58,213 nucleotides of DNA from Puniceicoccaceae bacterium (GCA_007695295.1 REEB01000066.1:1-58213); one strand, 5' to 3'; numbered from the stretch's first letter, positions 1 to 10,605 are shown. A program made the numbers and translations. The notes: a model not told the origin generated them from the sequence alone.

Positions 1-2
1 CG

Positions 3-3000
3 GGAAACCTCATCCTCTACACCGACCCGCGGGGTTTCCAGACCACCTATGCCTACGACGACCTCGACCGTCTCGTGCGGATGGAGTCCCCGCCCGTCAA
101 TCCCGGCGGCCCCGTCGTCGTCACCCGCCACGAGTACGATGCCGCCGGCAACCGCACCGCGACCATCGATCCTCGGGGCGACTATTACACCACCCGCTTT
201 TTCCACGACGCGCAAAACCGCCTCATCCGCGAGGAACGTCCCACCGGAAGCGCCGCCCAGCCCGGCGATCCCGCCGTTTACCGGGTCGAGTACGACCACG
301 CCGGCCACGTCGTCCGCCTCGTCGATCCACGCGGCGACAACTATTCCACCACCATGCAGTACGATGCGGCCGGGCGGATGATTCAGGAGGAGGCTTCGCT
401 CTTCTCACCGCTGGGCGGGACTGGTCCCGCCATCACGCTCTTCGACTACGATCCGGTTGGAAATCTCCTCACCTTGACCGATCCCAGAGGTTTCGAGACC
501 ACTTACACCTACGATGCCCGCAACCGGGTGGAAACCGTCCTCGATCCTCTCGGCAACCTCACCACCTTTGTTTACGACGCCGACAGCAACCCCATCCGCC
601 GCACGGAGTTGGATGCGGCCTCCGGAATTGAGCGGGTCCATACCTTCGACTACGACGTACTCGGCCGGCTGACCGAGCAGACCGTTGCCGGCATCTTCAC
701 CACCCGCTTCGTGCTCGACCCGCTCGGCAATGTGCTCCGCACCGAAGGTCCCTTCAGTGGACCGGACGGCCTCACCGCCACCGTGCGCACCTTCGACGGA
801 CTCGGCCGGCTGCTGACCGAGCGCGACGCCGAAGGCCACCTGCGCACGTTCGCCTACGATCCCGCGGGCAACCTCATCGAGGAAACCGACGGCCGCGGCT
901 TCACCACCCGATTTGCCTACTCACCGGCCGGCCTCCTCGTCACCGAAGACCGTCCCTATGGCCCGCCCGGCTCCCAGGACCATCACCGCTTCAGCCTCGA
1001 ATACGATGCCGCCGGCCACCTCATCGCCATGACCGATCCCCGCGGGGAGGAGTACCGGACCACCTTCGGCCGCGATGCCCGTGGCCGGGTGCTCTTCACC
1101 GAGACCCGCATTGACGCCGAAAACAATTTCCGCGAAGAGGTGACCTACGACGCCGTCGGCAACCCCCTCACCCGCAAGGATGCCAATGGCCGCCTCACCA
1201 CCATGGTCTATGATGCGGCCAATCGCCTCGTCCGCATCATCCACCCGGACAATCTCGATGAGCGCTTCACCTACGATGCCCTCGGCAATGTCCTCACCCA
1301 CCGCGGAACCGGCGGCGCGGCCTACACCTCTACCTTCGACTACGACCCGCTCGGGCGCATGATTCGCGGCACCGACCCCGAGGGCCAGCAGGCCGCCATG
1401 ACTTACGACCGCTGGGGTAATGTTCTCACGGATACAGCTCCCTCCGGCACCATTTCCAACACCTACGACGCGCTCAACCGCCTCACTTCGACCACCGATG
1501 CCGACGGCCACACCACCACCTTCACCTTCCCCGGCATCACTCTGGAGACGATCGTGACTGATCCGCTGGGCCGCACCACCAGGATCATCAGTGACGGCCT
1601 CGGCCGCGTCATCCGGGAGATCGATGCCTTCGGTCGCTCCATTCACTACGAGTTCGACGCCGCCGGAAACCTCACCGCCACCGTCGATCGCCGCGGGATC
1701 CGCAACGAGTTTGTCCATGACGCCCGCAACCTGCTCCTCGCCGAGACCCTCGCCGTCGGTAACCCCGAGTCAGTCGCCGCCGCCTACGAATACGACGAGG
1801 TCGGACGGCTCGTCCGGGCCATCGATTATCGGGGTGAGTTCTACGAAACCACCTACAAATACGATGGCCTCGGACGCCGGATCGAAATGACCCAGCAGGT
1901 CGGCACCCCCGCCAATCCGCTCGAAGCCAAAACCACCTTCACCTACGACGCCGTCGGCAATCTCACCTCCGAGACCGACGCCCGCGGCCACACCACCACC
2001 TTCAAGTACAATGACCTCGACCAGCTCATTGAGCTGAAGGAACCGACCGGTGCCGGCGAGGCCAAGACCTCCTTCGTCTACGACGACGCCCGCCAGCGCG
2101 TCGAGGTGATCACGCCGCTCGGCCACTCGATCTTCTTCACCTACGACCGGGTCGGCCGGATGCTCACCGAGACCGTGCCCACCGAGGCGACCCCCGCCCA
2201 TCCCACCGGGCAATTTGTCCGCACTTGGGACTACACTTACGAGGGCACCTCGCTCCGCATCCGACACACCGATTTCAACGGTGTCGTCATCGACACCTAC
2301 CACGACAGCCATCGCCGCCCCGTCCGGGTCGAGGATCCCTCCACCGGAACCGTGACCCTCGATTACGACGCCGCCGGCCAGCTCATCCGCCGCATCCAGG
2401 GTCGCTTCGTGGAAGAATTCACCTACGACGAGGCCGGGCGCATCACCGCCATTCACGACGCCCTCGGCCTCCGCACCACCTACAGCTACGACGAGGAGGG
2501 CAACGTCCTCACCGAGACCGATGCCCGCAATGCCACCACCACCTTCGAATACAACGCCCTCGGACAGCGTATCCGGATGGTGGATGCGCTCGGAGGCGTC
2601 ACAACTTTTGCCTACGATGCCGTGGGCAATCTCACCCGGCTGACCGATGCCGGCGGCTCCACCACCGACTACACCTATGACGCCCACAATCTCATCCGCA
2701 CCGAGACGACCGCCTCCGGTACCCGGCTTTACGTTTACGACAAGGTCGGCAACCTCAAGGAAGTCATCGACCGCGACGGCCGCCGCCGCACTTTCGACTA
2801 CGACTCAGCCAATCGTTTGACCAAGGAGAGCTGGTTTGTCGACGGGGGCAACCAGCCGGTCTCCACGATTTCCTACACCTACAAGAAAGACGGACGCATC
2901 GAGTCGGCCAAAGGTGGCGGAGCGGAGATCAAGTTCGATTACTACGACGATCCCCTGCAGCGGATCAAGGAGGAGGCGGTCGAACTGCCCGGTGAAGTCA

Positions 3001-6000
3001 AAGTCAAGCTCCTCTCCGACCGCGACGCCTACAACCGGCCCCTCTTCGTCAGCATCGAGGACAAAAATGGAGTCCTCCAGGCCAGCACCCTCTTCGACTA
3101 CGATTCCATCACCGGCCTGCTCGGGCAGATCCGCCAGGCCGGTGCCTTCGTCGCCGACAAGCGCGTGGTTTACACTTGGCAGCCCGATGTCGCGCGGCCC
3201 GCCCTCATCGAGCGCCACGGCTCCCTCGGCAACGCCCCGCTCTTCTCGACCGCCATCACCCTGGATGACCGGGGCCGCATCACCTTCATCGACCACCGCA
3301 CGCCCGCGGGCGGCTCCCTTCAGACCTACACCCTCGGTTACGATGCCGCCGACCGCCTGATCGCCCGCACCACCCCCGGGCACACCAGCACCTTCGCCTA
3401 CGATGTGCGCGGCCAGCTCCTCACCGCCACCCACAGCCATCCCCACCTCCCGGATGAAACCTACGCCTATGACCTCGCGGGCAACCGCATCGCCTCCCAC
3501 CGGCAGGGCGCCGGCATCGTCATCGGGGTGGACAACCGAGTCGAATCCGCCGATCCCGTCGTCTATGAATACGATGGCGAAGGCAATGTAACCCGCCGGA
3601 TCGACGACCATACCCGCCGAGTCCACGAGTACACCTGGGACCACCGCAACCGGCTCGTCAAAGTCGAGATCCGCGACTTCAGCGACAACCTCATCCGCAC
3701 CGTCGAGTACAGTTACGACGCCTTCGACCGCCGTATCCGGGAACGTATTACCGAGCACACCACCCTCAACGATCCCGTCACCACCCGGCTCTTCCTCCAC
3801 GGCAACGAAGGCTTCTGGGCCGAACTCTCCTCCTCCGGAGCCGTCCGCATGGTGTACCTGCGCGGCGAGGATGGCTTCGTCCTCGCCCAGGATGCCGGTA
3901 GCGGCCTCGTCCACTGGTATCTCGGCGACGAGCAGGGCACCATCCGGGAGGTGGCCGACGCCGCCGGTGTCATCGTCGACCGGATCGCCATCGACTCCTT
4001 CGGCAACCTGCTCAACCGCACCCAGCCGGACCTCTACCAGCGCCACTACCTGACCGGTCAGATCTTCGACTTCGCCACCGGGCTGTATTTCCTGAATGCC
4101 CGGCACTACGACCCTGATCTCGGCCGCTTCATCAGCGTCGACCCGATCGGGTTCGCCGGGGGTGACACCAACCTTTACCGCTACGCCAACAACGATCCGG
4201 TCAACTTCATGGATCCCAGCGGCCTCAGTTCCCAGGGGACGGGCAAGATGGAGAATGCAACCGCCCGAGGCTGGATTTCCGGTATTCTCAGTTTCATTAC
4301 CGGACTCTTCAACATCCCCTTGCATTTGGAGAACCTGGGCACTTTCTTCAAAGGCTTGGCCATCGGCGTCGGCGAGGTGGCGACGGAGTTCGGCAAAATG
4401 ATCGGCGATGTCGGCCGGCTCTTCGGCTACAAGACCGACGAAGGTTTCCAGAGCGGACTGTTCCAGATGACGCAGGACATGCACAGCTTCTCCGATGTGG
4501 TGCGGGGTGTGGGCATGGTCATCGCCGCACCGTTCATCGGACTCTTCGAACTCATCGGAGCCACCTTCAGCGGAGACCCCGAGCGGGCCGGCAAGGCCTT
4601 GGCGGGAGCACTGCCGCTGCCGACCAAGCTCGCCAAGGCGGGCACCAAACTGAACTCCCGCACCTCCATGCTTGCAGCTCTCGGAGATCACACGCGATCG
4701 GTTCCAAGGGGCATGCTGAACACGCTTCGGCCACCGCTTGTCACCGAGTTGGCCGCCGGTTTCCGCGGCATCCGGGCGACGGCGAGTTTCGCCGCCAACG
4801 TGCTGCCGGGCCGGGTTGCCCAGGGACTCCTGCGCCTGGAGGACCGGATCGATGCACGCGGCTTGGTCGGGTTCGCCCAGGACTCCGCCCGTTCCGTGCA
4901 GGCGGGCATCCGCTCCACCCCCTCGGCCGTGCGGGATCTGGGTATGCGCATGGCTGATCGCTTCCGGGAAGTGGGACGCAGCTTCTTCGATGAAACCCGC
5001 CCGACCGACGGACGGCGCTTTGTCACCGATACGCCCGAGATGCGGGTGCGGGCTCGGATCGAAGCACAGGCCAAAGCGGAGGGTGACTTCGCCTACCGGG
5101 CGGCCTTGTATTCCTCGCCGAATGCGACCCACAAACTCGCCGACGCCGTGCGCCAGGACCGCATCCAGCATCTCCTCGAGCGCAATCTCGAACCCGCCAC
5201 TTTCCAAAAAGCGGTGCGGCGCGAGATCGCCTCCGACATTATGGAACTGACCCGCCGGGATGTCTTCCAGCAGAAGCGGGCCCAGGGGCTCTCCGAGGAT
5301 GCCGCCCGCGAAGCGGCTTCACGTGCCGCCTTTAAAGCCGGCACCAAGTTCTACCGTCAACTCCGCAACGTCGACAATCCGGGACCGGCGATGGCCCGTG
5401 TCGACACCAGCACCCTGACCGGCGCCGCCTATCTCCACTACCTCGGGGCGGATGCCTCCATTGTGAACGCCGCCCGGCGGGGCGACCCCACCGCCAATGC
5501 CATGGTGTACCTGCTCAAGGAAGGCCGGGACTGGCAGCCGTTGCGCACGGAGCTGGTCAAGCAGATCCGCCAGGGCCGTACCCTCGATCAGTTCGAGCGT
5601 ATGGGCATCACGGATAGAAACCTCTTCAACGCCCTCGAACGCGCCTCGAAGTCCCTTGCGGACGGCCAGGAGCTGGCCGTTCTGGGAAGCTTCCAGACCG
5701 ACTTGGTTACCTTTGCCAACCGGCACATGATCATGCGCGCGGCGCAGGAGGGACGCATCAACATGCGGGCTCTCTCCGAGGCCTACGGCTCCGGCGGCGA
5801 GGCCCTCGTCCTGGGGCGGATCATTCCCGACCTCGGAAAACGCGGCGGACCCTTCTCCGGCGACGGCGACTTCGACTTCGCCATCCTGAGCCGCAACGAC
5901 CTCTCCCTGCCCGGCCGCGAAGCGCTCATGTTCGGCGAGGCGCGCACCTCCTGGGAGGCGGCCCAGTTCCGGAAGTTCCTGCCCGAAAAGTACCAAAATC

Positions 6001-9000
6001 TGGAGTTGGATTTCGACTACGCTAAATACGAGAATTTATCCCTGCGCGGCTTCGAAACCACTTTCCGCGGCCGCGGCCTCTTTGCGGGCGGCGAATTCTC
6101 AGGCCGGCAGCAGTCGCTCATTTACGGTGAAGGCGGTGCGCTGGTCAGGGATCTCCCCGCGCTCTTCAGCCGCGTCAGCGGGCAGAGCCCGCAGGCTGCC
6201 ATCCGAGACGGAACGATGTTCCGGCTCGACGGCTCATTCCTCGACACCGCCACTTTCCGCGGCCACCGCGTCGTGTCGAATTCCGCCTACGACACCCTGA
6301 CCACGCTAAACTACGGGCTGGGCATGCTGAATATGGAGACCATTTCCCGCACGGTGGTTTTCCCGGTGGCCGCCTTCAATCTGCTCAACGATTTTGCCGC
6401 CCGCGGGTCGACCGCGCAAAACGACCTCCGGCCGCTTATGCAGGGGAGCGGACTTTGGACCGCCCTCGTCCGGGCTTCGGGTCACAAGCTGGGCTTCCCG
6501 GAGGTTTCCGGATCGTCCGGGTCGGGTGGTCGAACTTCTGGCGGAGCGCCTGGGGCGACCGCTCCGGGGCTCTCCGTTGGCGGCGCCACGGTACCGGTGC
6601 CCGGATCGCCGTTGCGGGTTGATCCGGCCTGGCGGCTGGCCGGCGGATTTGACGATCTCGCGCCGGCGGAGTCCGATCCGCTCTGGGATGACCTCCTGGC
6701 CGGTCTGCAGGCGGCGGCCCTCGAGGCCTGGGGCGCCGTCCTTGGTCACCTGCCGGAGCTGGACCTGGTATTTGCCTTCGATCGGCTCGATCCAGGCGTG
6801 CTGGGCTTTGCCACCATCCTGGAGACCGGAGAAAACGGACGGCCTCACTCCGGTATCATTACGGTGGATACGACCGGAGCGGGCCACGGCTGGTACCTCG
6901 AGCCCGAGCCGGGTCGCCATGAGACCTTTCCCATCCTTCTGGAGGGCCGTGCACTCCGGGCCGCGCCCGGCACCGCGGCGGAGGGCCGTTTTGATCTCTA
7001 TACCTTCGTCCTCCACGAAGTCGGCCATCTCCTTGGTTTCACCTCCGCTTACGAGGCCTTTGCTTCCGGCGTGGAGCGCGTTCCCACGGGAGAAGTCTGG
7101 CTGGAGCTGCCCGGAGTGCGTGCCCGGCTCCATCATGACGCCGATCATCTCCATGCCGGCATCCATCCGGGAGCGCTTATGAATCCCTACCTGCAGCCGG
7201 GTGTACGCAAACTGCCCTCGGTCTTCGAAGGCGCCATTCTGCGCTCGGTCTGGCAGCAGGCAGATTTGCTCCACCGGCAAACCGGATTCCGTCCCAGCTT
7301 TCAACTCACCGATCGCCCCCTCGGTTTTGTCGAACTCTCCGGCGCGATGGAGCAGGACCGCGACACCGCGATGCCGGGCATTGTCAACGGCCGCTTCCTC
7401 GGCGCCAATGCCGACGGCTCCCCGGCGGGCTGGCGGTCATTCGGACCGGTCGCGGTGCTCGATGGCGCGGCCATCCTTTCTCCCGGCGCGGGCCGGCTCT
7501 TCACCGACCTCTCCCAGACCTTCTTTCTTCCCGCCGAACCAGCCGTCCTGCGCATCGTGCTGGCGGAAGTCGGTCTCGACGCCGACCGCCCGGGGCCGCC
7601 GGATGCCTTTGAAATCGCCCTTCTTGACGCCGTCACCGGCTTCCCGCTCGCCGGCCTGCCCGCCATTGACGGGAGCGACTCCCTTTTCAACCTCCAGGCC
7701 GACGGCACCCTCCACCTGGCCGCAGGCGTGGCCCTGCCCGATCTGCCGGACTTCGTTTCCGGCACCGTTCTCGCGATGAACGGCCCGCTGGTGGTGGAGA
7801 TCGACCTCGTTCATCTGCAGGAAGGCCGGCTGGGCGCCCTATTCTTTGACCTCGTCACCCCGGGTGAATCCGCTTCGAAGGTTGCAGTCAGCGAAGTGAT
7901 GCTTTTCGCCGCCGGAACCGTGCTGGAGCCGCCCGTGGCCGGCGATGACCGGGTCGTAACCACGCGCGGCACTCCGGTATGGATTACCGTATTGGAAAAC
8001 GACTTCGGGCTCGGCCACCCGCTCGATCCCTCCTCAGTGGAAATCGTCGACGGTCCCGCCCACGGCAGCGCGGTGGTTGATCCGGAGACCGGGCGCATCC
8101 TTTATACGCCGGAGGCAGACTTCCTCGGTGAGGACAGCTTCACTTACCGCGTGCGCGACACCGCCGGCCAGCTCTCAAACCTCGCCACCGTCACCATCAC
8201 CGTGCGCGAAACCAACGCGCCGCCGGTGGCCCTGCCCGGATCGGCCGAGGTGTTGGAGGGCGGCTTCGTCATCATCGACCTTCGCCCGCTGGCTGAAGAT
8301 CCGGATGGTGATCCGATCACCTTCATCATCGAGACCCCGCCGGCCGTCGGCGAGCTGACCGCGATCGCTCCCGGGGTTTACCGCTACCAGACGGCTCCCG
8401 GCTTCACCGGAGAAGTGAGCTTCACCTGGCACGCCAGCGACGGTCAGCTCCAGAGCGAGCCCGCCACCTTCACCATCACCGTGGTGGCTGACAATCAGCC
8501 GCCGGTCGCGGTGCCGGATTTCTACGAAATGCCCCAAGGAGGAATGCTCGAGGGCAATGTGCTGAAAAACGACTTCGATCCCGATGGCGACACCCTCACC
8601 GCCGAACTCGTCACGCCACCCGCCCACGGCGTGCTCCTCTTCAATGCGGACGGCACCTTCACTTTGACCCCCGATCCCGATTTTGTCGGCACCGTGATCT
8701 TCACCTACCGGGCTTTTGATGGGCGCGCCTTCAGCGAATCGGCCACCGTCACCATCGAAGTGCTGCGCGTCAACCGCCCGCCCGTGGCCCATGATGGCAC
8801 CGCCGTCACGCCCGTCGACCGCATCCTGACCGGCACCGTGGCTGGCCTTGCCGAAGATCCCGACGGCGATGCCCTGAGCTTCGAACTCGTCTCCGGTCCG
8901 GAGCGCGGCCGGCTCGAGTTTTTCGCCGACGGCAGCTACCGCTATACTCCCGATGCCTTCTGGAACGGCCCGGTCAGCTTCACTTGGCGGGCCTTCGACG

Positions 9001-9257
9001 GCGAACTCCACAGCGGCATTGCCACCTTGACGATCGACATCCGCCGGCCGCCGACCCTTGGCTACTTCATCCGCGAGTACCATATCGACGGCTTGGCTTG
9101 GCTGGCCCGTCCGATTGAAGTCCCGCCGATGCGGCCCCTGCCGCCCGCCGAGTTGAGCCCCTTCGACGAGGACGAGGCTTTGGTCGCCGAAGGTGAGTTG
9201 CCGCTGATGGATGAAGACGAAGACGCCACCTCCGAGGAACCCCGGGAGGATTCATGA
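3..9257 (+). CDS. RHS/YD-repeat protein with C-terminal metallopeptidase and cadherin-like domains (5' partial)
   Basis: The frame is open from base 3, and the bases before the first GTG/ATG already encode YD repeats (GNLILYTDPRGFQ), so the true start lies upstream of the window. About 3084 residues are visible. Residues 1-1340 are dozens of YD repeats of the type YDA.GN...TD.RG. An RHS core (LTGQIFDFATGLYFLNARHY, then DPSGL) lies near residues 1350-1408. A hydrophobic stretch follows at nt 4270-4420, then a long helical region without a family I recognise. An HEVGHLLGF zinc motif lies at nt 7014-7040 with a Met-turn-like ALMNPY downstream. About four cadherin/Big-type repeats (PPVA...D.DGD...FTYR) span nt 7926-9050, and an acidic tail ends the protein. 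RHS proteins are usually surface or secreted and often carry a short C-terminal toxin; this 1670-residue extension after the core is far longer. A cell-surface or effector protein with protease activity is inference. Confidence 0.9.
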   Translation, partial: GNLILYTDPRGFQTTYAYDDLDRLVRMESPPVNPGGPVVVTRHEYDAAGNRTATIDPRGDYYTTRFFHDAQNRLIREERPTGSAAQPGDPAVYRVEYDHAGHVVRLVDPRGDNYSTTMQYDAAGRMIQEEASLFSPLGGTGPAITLFDYDPVGNLLTLTDPRGFETTYTYDARNRVETVLDPLGNLTTFVYDADSNPIRRTELDAASGIERVHTFDYDVLGRLTEQTVAGIFTTRFVLDPLGNVLRTEGPFSGPDGLTATVRTFDGLGRLLTERDAEGHLRTFAYDPAGNLIEETDGRGFTTRFAYSPAGLLVTEDRPYGPPGSQDHHRFSLEYDAAGHLIAMTDPRGEEYRTTFGRDARGRVLFTETRIDAENNFREEVTYDAVGNPLTRKDANGRLTTMVYDAANRLVRIIHPDNLDERFTYDALGNVLTHRGTGGAAYTSTFDYDPLGRMIRGTDPEGQQAAMTYDRWGNVLTDTAPSGTISNTYDALNRLTSTTDADGHTTTFTFPGITLETIVTDPLGRTTRIISDGLGRVIREIDAFGRSIHYEFDAAGNLTATVDRRGIRNEFVHDARNLLLAETLAVGNPESVAAAYEYDEVGRLVRAIDYRGEFYETTYKYDGLGRRIEMTQQVGTPANPLEAKTTFTYDAVGNLTSETDARGHTTTFKYNDLDQLIELKEPTGAGEAKTSFVYDDARQRVEVITPLGHSIFFTYDRVGRMLTETVPTEATPAHPTGQFVRTWDYTYEGTSLRIRHTDFNGVVIDTYHDSHRRPVRVEDPSTGTVTLDYDAAGQLIRRIQGRFVEEFTYDEAGRITAIHDALGLRTTYSYDEEGNVLTETDARNATTTFEYNALGQRIRMVDALGGVTTFAYDAVGNLTRLTDAGGSTTDYTYDAHNLIRTETTASGTRLYVYDKVGNLKEVIDRDGRRRTFDYDSANRLTKESWFVDGGNQPVSTISYTYKKDGRIESAKGGGAEIKFDYYDDPLQRIKEEAVELPGEVKVKLLSDRDAYNRPLFVSIEDKNGVLQASTLFDYDSITGLLGQIRQAGAFVADKRVVYTWQPDVARPALIERHGSLGNAPLFSTAITLDDRGRITFIDHRTPAGGSLQTYTLGYDAADRLIARTTPGHTSTFAYDVRGQLLTATHSHPHLPDETYAYDLAGNRIASHRQGAGIVIGVDNRVESADPVVYEYDGEGNVTRRIDDHTRRVHEYTWDHRNRLVKVEIRDFSDNLIRTVEYSYDAFDRRIRERITEHTTLNDPVTTRLFLHGNEGFWAELSSSGAVRMVYLRGEDGFVLAQDAGSGLVHWYLGDEQGTIREVADAAGVIVDRIAIDSFGNLLNRTQPDLYQRHYLTGQIFDFATGLYFLNARHYDPDLGRFISVDPIGFAGGDTNLYRYANNDPVNFMDPSGLSSQGTGKMENATARGWISGILSFITGLFNIPLHLENLGTFFKGLAIGVGEVATEFGKMIGDVGRLFGYKTDEGFQSGLFQMTQDMHSFSDVVRGVGMVIAAPFIGLFELIGATFSGDPERAGKALAGALPLPTKLAKAGTKLNSRTSMLAALGDHTRSVPRGMLNTLRPPLVTELAAGFRGIRATASFAANVLPGRVAQGLLRLEDRIDARGLVGFAQDSARSVQAGIRSTPSAVRDLGMRMADRFREVGRSFFDETRPTDGRRFVTDTPEMRVRARIEAQAKAEGDFAYRAALYSSPNATHKLADAVRQDRIQHLLERNLEPATFQKAVRREIASDIMELTRRDVFQQKRAQGLSEDAAREAASRAAFKAGTKFYRQLRNVDNPGPAMARVDTSTLTGAAYLHYLGADASIVNAARRGDPTANAMVYLLKEGRDWQPLRTELVKQIRQGRTLDQFERMGITDRNLFNALERASKSLADGQELAVLGSFQTDLVTFANRHMIMRAAQEGRINMRALSEAYGSGGEALVLGRIIPDLGKRGGPFSGDGDFDFAILSRNDLSLPGREALMFGEARTSWEAAQFRKFLPEKYQNLELDFDYAKYENLSLRGFETTFRGRGLFAGGEFSGRQQSLIYGEGGALVRDLPALFSRVSGQSPQAAIRDGTMFRLDGSFLDTATFRGHRVVSNSAYDTLTTLNYGLGMLNMETISRTVVFPVAAFNLLNDFAARGSTAQNDLRPLMQGSGLWTALVRASGHKLGFPEVSGSSGSGGRTSGGAPGATAPGLSVGGATVPVPGSPLRVDPAWRLAGGFDDLAPAESDPLWDDLLAGLQAAALEAWGAVLGHLPELDLVFAFDRLDPGVLGFATILETGENGRPHSGIITVDTTGAGHGWYLEPEPGRHETFPILLEGRALRAAPGTAAEGRFDLYTFVLHEVGHLLGFTSAYEAFASGVERVPTGEVWLELPGVRARLHHDADHLHAGIHPGALMNPYLQPGVRKLPSVFEGAILRSVWQQADLLHRQTGFRPSFQLTDRPLGFVELSGAMEQDRDTAMPGIVNGRFLGANADGSPAGWRSFGPVAVLDGAAILSPGAGRLFTDLSQTFFLPAEPAVLRIVLAEVGLDADRPGPPDAFEIALLDAVTGFPLAGLPAIDGSDSLFNLQADGTLHLAAGVALPDLPDFVSGTVLAMNGPLVVEIDLVHLQEGRLGALFFDLVTPGESASKVAVSEVMLFAAGTVLEPPVAGDDRVVTTRGTPVWITVLENDFGLGHPLDPSSVEIVDGPAHGSAVVDPETGRILYTPEADFLGEDSFTYRVRDTAGQLSNLATVTITVRETNAPPVALPGSAEVLEGGFVIIDLRPLAEDPDGDPITFIIETPPAVGELTAIAPGVYRYQTAPGFTGEVSFTWHASDGQLQSEPATFTITVVADNQPPVAVPDFYEMPQGGMLEGNVLKNDFDPDGDTLTAELVTPPAHGVLLFNADGTFTLTPDPDFVGTVIFTYRAFDGRAFSESATVTIEVLRVNRPPVAHDGTAVTPVDRILTGTVAGLAEDPDGDALSFELVSGPERGRLEFFADGSYRYTPDAFWNGPVSFTWRAFDGELHSGIATLTIDIRRPPTLGYFIREYHIDGLAWLARPIEVPPMRPLPPAELSPFDEDEALVAEGELPLMDEDEDATSEEPREDS

Positions 9258-9341
9258 GCGGCTGGGACCTACGATCGGGCGGCCCGATTCGGACTTCAGT
9301 TTTTCCGCTTCCGACCCCATATTAACCTCAACCCCTCTGCA

Positions 9342-10424
9342 ATGATCCCGAAGAAAGTCATCGAAGCCGCCCGGGCTCTGGCCCACCTCGATCGCTCGAT
9401 GCTGTCCTTTACCGAAGAGGTCCGTCACGTCCTCCGCATCCTGCGGGATGCGGTCGATGCCGACACCGTCAACCTCGGAACCATGGACTACGCCTCGGGG
9501 GAGGCAGTACATGTCTCGCTGGATGGTTTTCTGATGACCCCGGAGCGAGTGGCGCTCCTGCCGAAGTTCATCAACCAGCATCCGATGCTGCGCTATGCCC
9601 GGCAGCATGGAGAGCACCCGCCACTGCGGTTTTCGGATTTTCTCAGCCGGCGGGAGTTTGAGGAGACCGCCCTCTACCGCGAGTGCTACCGCGGATACAC
9701 CCACAGCATGGTGACCTTCACGGTGGCGGCGTCCGCGGGCCTCAACATCAGCGTGGTCCTCTCCCGGGCGAGTTCGGACTTCACTGACGAAGAATGTGCG
9801 ATTCTCTCCATCATGCAGCCGCAGATTCAGCTCTTTATCCACAACGCGCTCTTGCGGCGCTCCATGGGAGTGGTTGCAGGCGCCGAGCCCGCCGACCGTG
9901 GGGTGATTGTCGGCGTCGGCAACCGCGTGCTCATGCTCGACGAGCGGGCGCAGGCCATCTGGACGCGGCATCTGAGCCGACAGCATTCCCGCCTGCCGCT
10001 GCCATTGGCCCGGCTGGCTCTGCGGGGCGGGATCTTCGAGCAACCGCATCCCGAAAACGGGCGGATCCTGTGCGCGTCGTTTCGCGGGATCTGGGAGGAC
10101 TGGACCCTGATGCTCTGGGAGATCCAAGATCCGGCCCAGCTCCCGACTCCCTGGAATCTTACCCCGCGGGAAAAAGAAATCGGCAGTTGGCTGATCCGCG
10201 GCAAAGGCCGCCACGAGATCGCCACTCTCCTCGGCATCAGCATCCGCACCGTGCACAAGCACACGGAAGCGCTCTACCGCAAGCTGGAGGTGGACAATCA
10301 AGTGGCCGCCATCCAGACGCTCGGGACCGTTTTCAACGGCCAACACCAGAGCGTGCCCTCGCGGCCGCTGCCGCACACGGTCGACCACTTCACCCTGTAC
10401 AGCGAGCCGAAAGCGCCCGACTGA
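9342..10424 (+). CDS. LuxR-family helix-turn-helix transcriptional regulator
   Basis: A 360-residue protein. Residues 273-328 form a LuxR/GerE-type DNA-binding domain beginning LTPREKEIGSWL, with the recognition helix around SIRTVHKHTEAL. Residues 1-260 are a mixed alpha/beta sensory region without a clear family. It has no response-regulator receiver domain, so it is not a classical two-component regulator. The ATG at 9342 is preceded by no Shine-Dalgarno sequence, as for most genes here. It sits between the RHS gene (84 bp upstream) and amt on the same strand. The amt gene has its own sigma-54 promoter, so this regulator need not control nitrogen genes. The ligand and targets are unknown. 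Confidence 0.85.
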   Translation: MIPKKVIEAARALAHLDRSMLSFTEEVRHVLRILRDAVDADTVNLGTMDYASGEAVHVSLDGFLMTPERVALLPKFINQHPMLRYARQHGEHPPLRFSDFLSRREFEETALYRECYRGYTHSMVTFTVAASAGLNISVVLSRASSDFTDEECAILSIMQPQIQLFIHNALLRRSMGVVAGAEPADRGVIVGVGNRVLMLDERAQAIWTRHLSRQHSRLPLPLARLALRGGIFEQPHPENGRILCASFRGIWEDWTLMLWEIQDPAQLPTPWNLTPREKEIGSWLIRGKGRHEIATLLGISIRTVHKHTEALYRKLEVDNQVAAIQTLGTVFNGQHQSVPSRPLPHTVDHFTLYSEPKAPD

Positions 10425-10588
10425 TCAGCGAAATGTAGTTGGATTCCTGTGACAAAAAACCCTCCGGTGCGCGGCCGTTGGCAGCGCGGCCGGAGAGCGA
10501 CGCCCGTCTTCATTTATCGCGGCCGGGGCCCGTGTGCGCCTCCACCCGGATTCGGTCCTTCGACTCAAATTTTACAGCAATCGGCGGG

Positions 10589-10605
10589 TTGGCACGGCCC
10601 TTGCT
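10589..10605 (+). promoter_or_regulatory. Sigma-54 promoter of amt-glnK
   Basis: TTGGCACGGCCCTTGCT matches the sigma-54 consensus (TGGCAC, five bases, TTGCW) with both the -24 GG and -12 GC elements intact. The expected transcript start is near 10616, giving a leader of about 84 nt before the amt ATG. Sigma-54 with NtrC-type activators classically drives amt-glnK under nitrogen limitation. I could not identify a convincing NtrC binding pair upstream. Confidence 0.85.

Noticed and set aside
2805-5207. 800-codon open frame on the minus strand inside the RHS gene
   Set aside because: It mirrors the repeat structure of the RHS gene, has Gly/Val/Glu-biased composition and no recognisable family. 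It is an antisense artefact of high GC at third codon positions.
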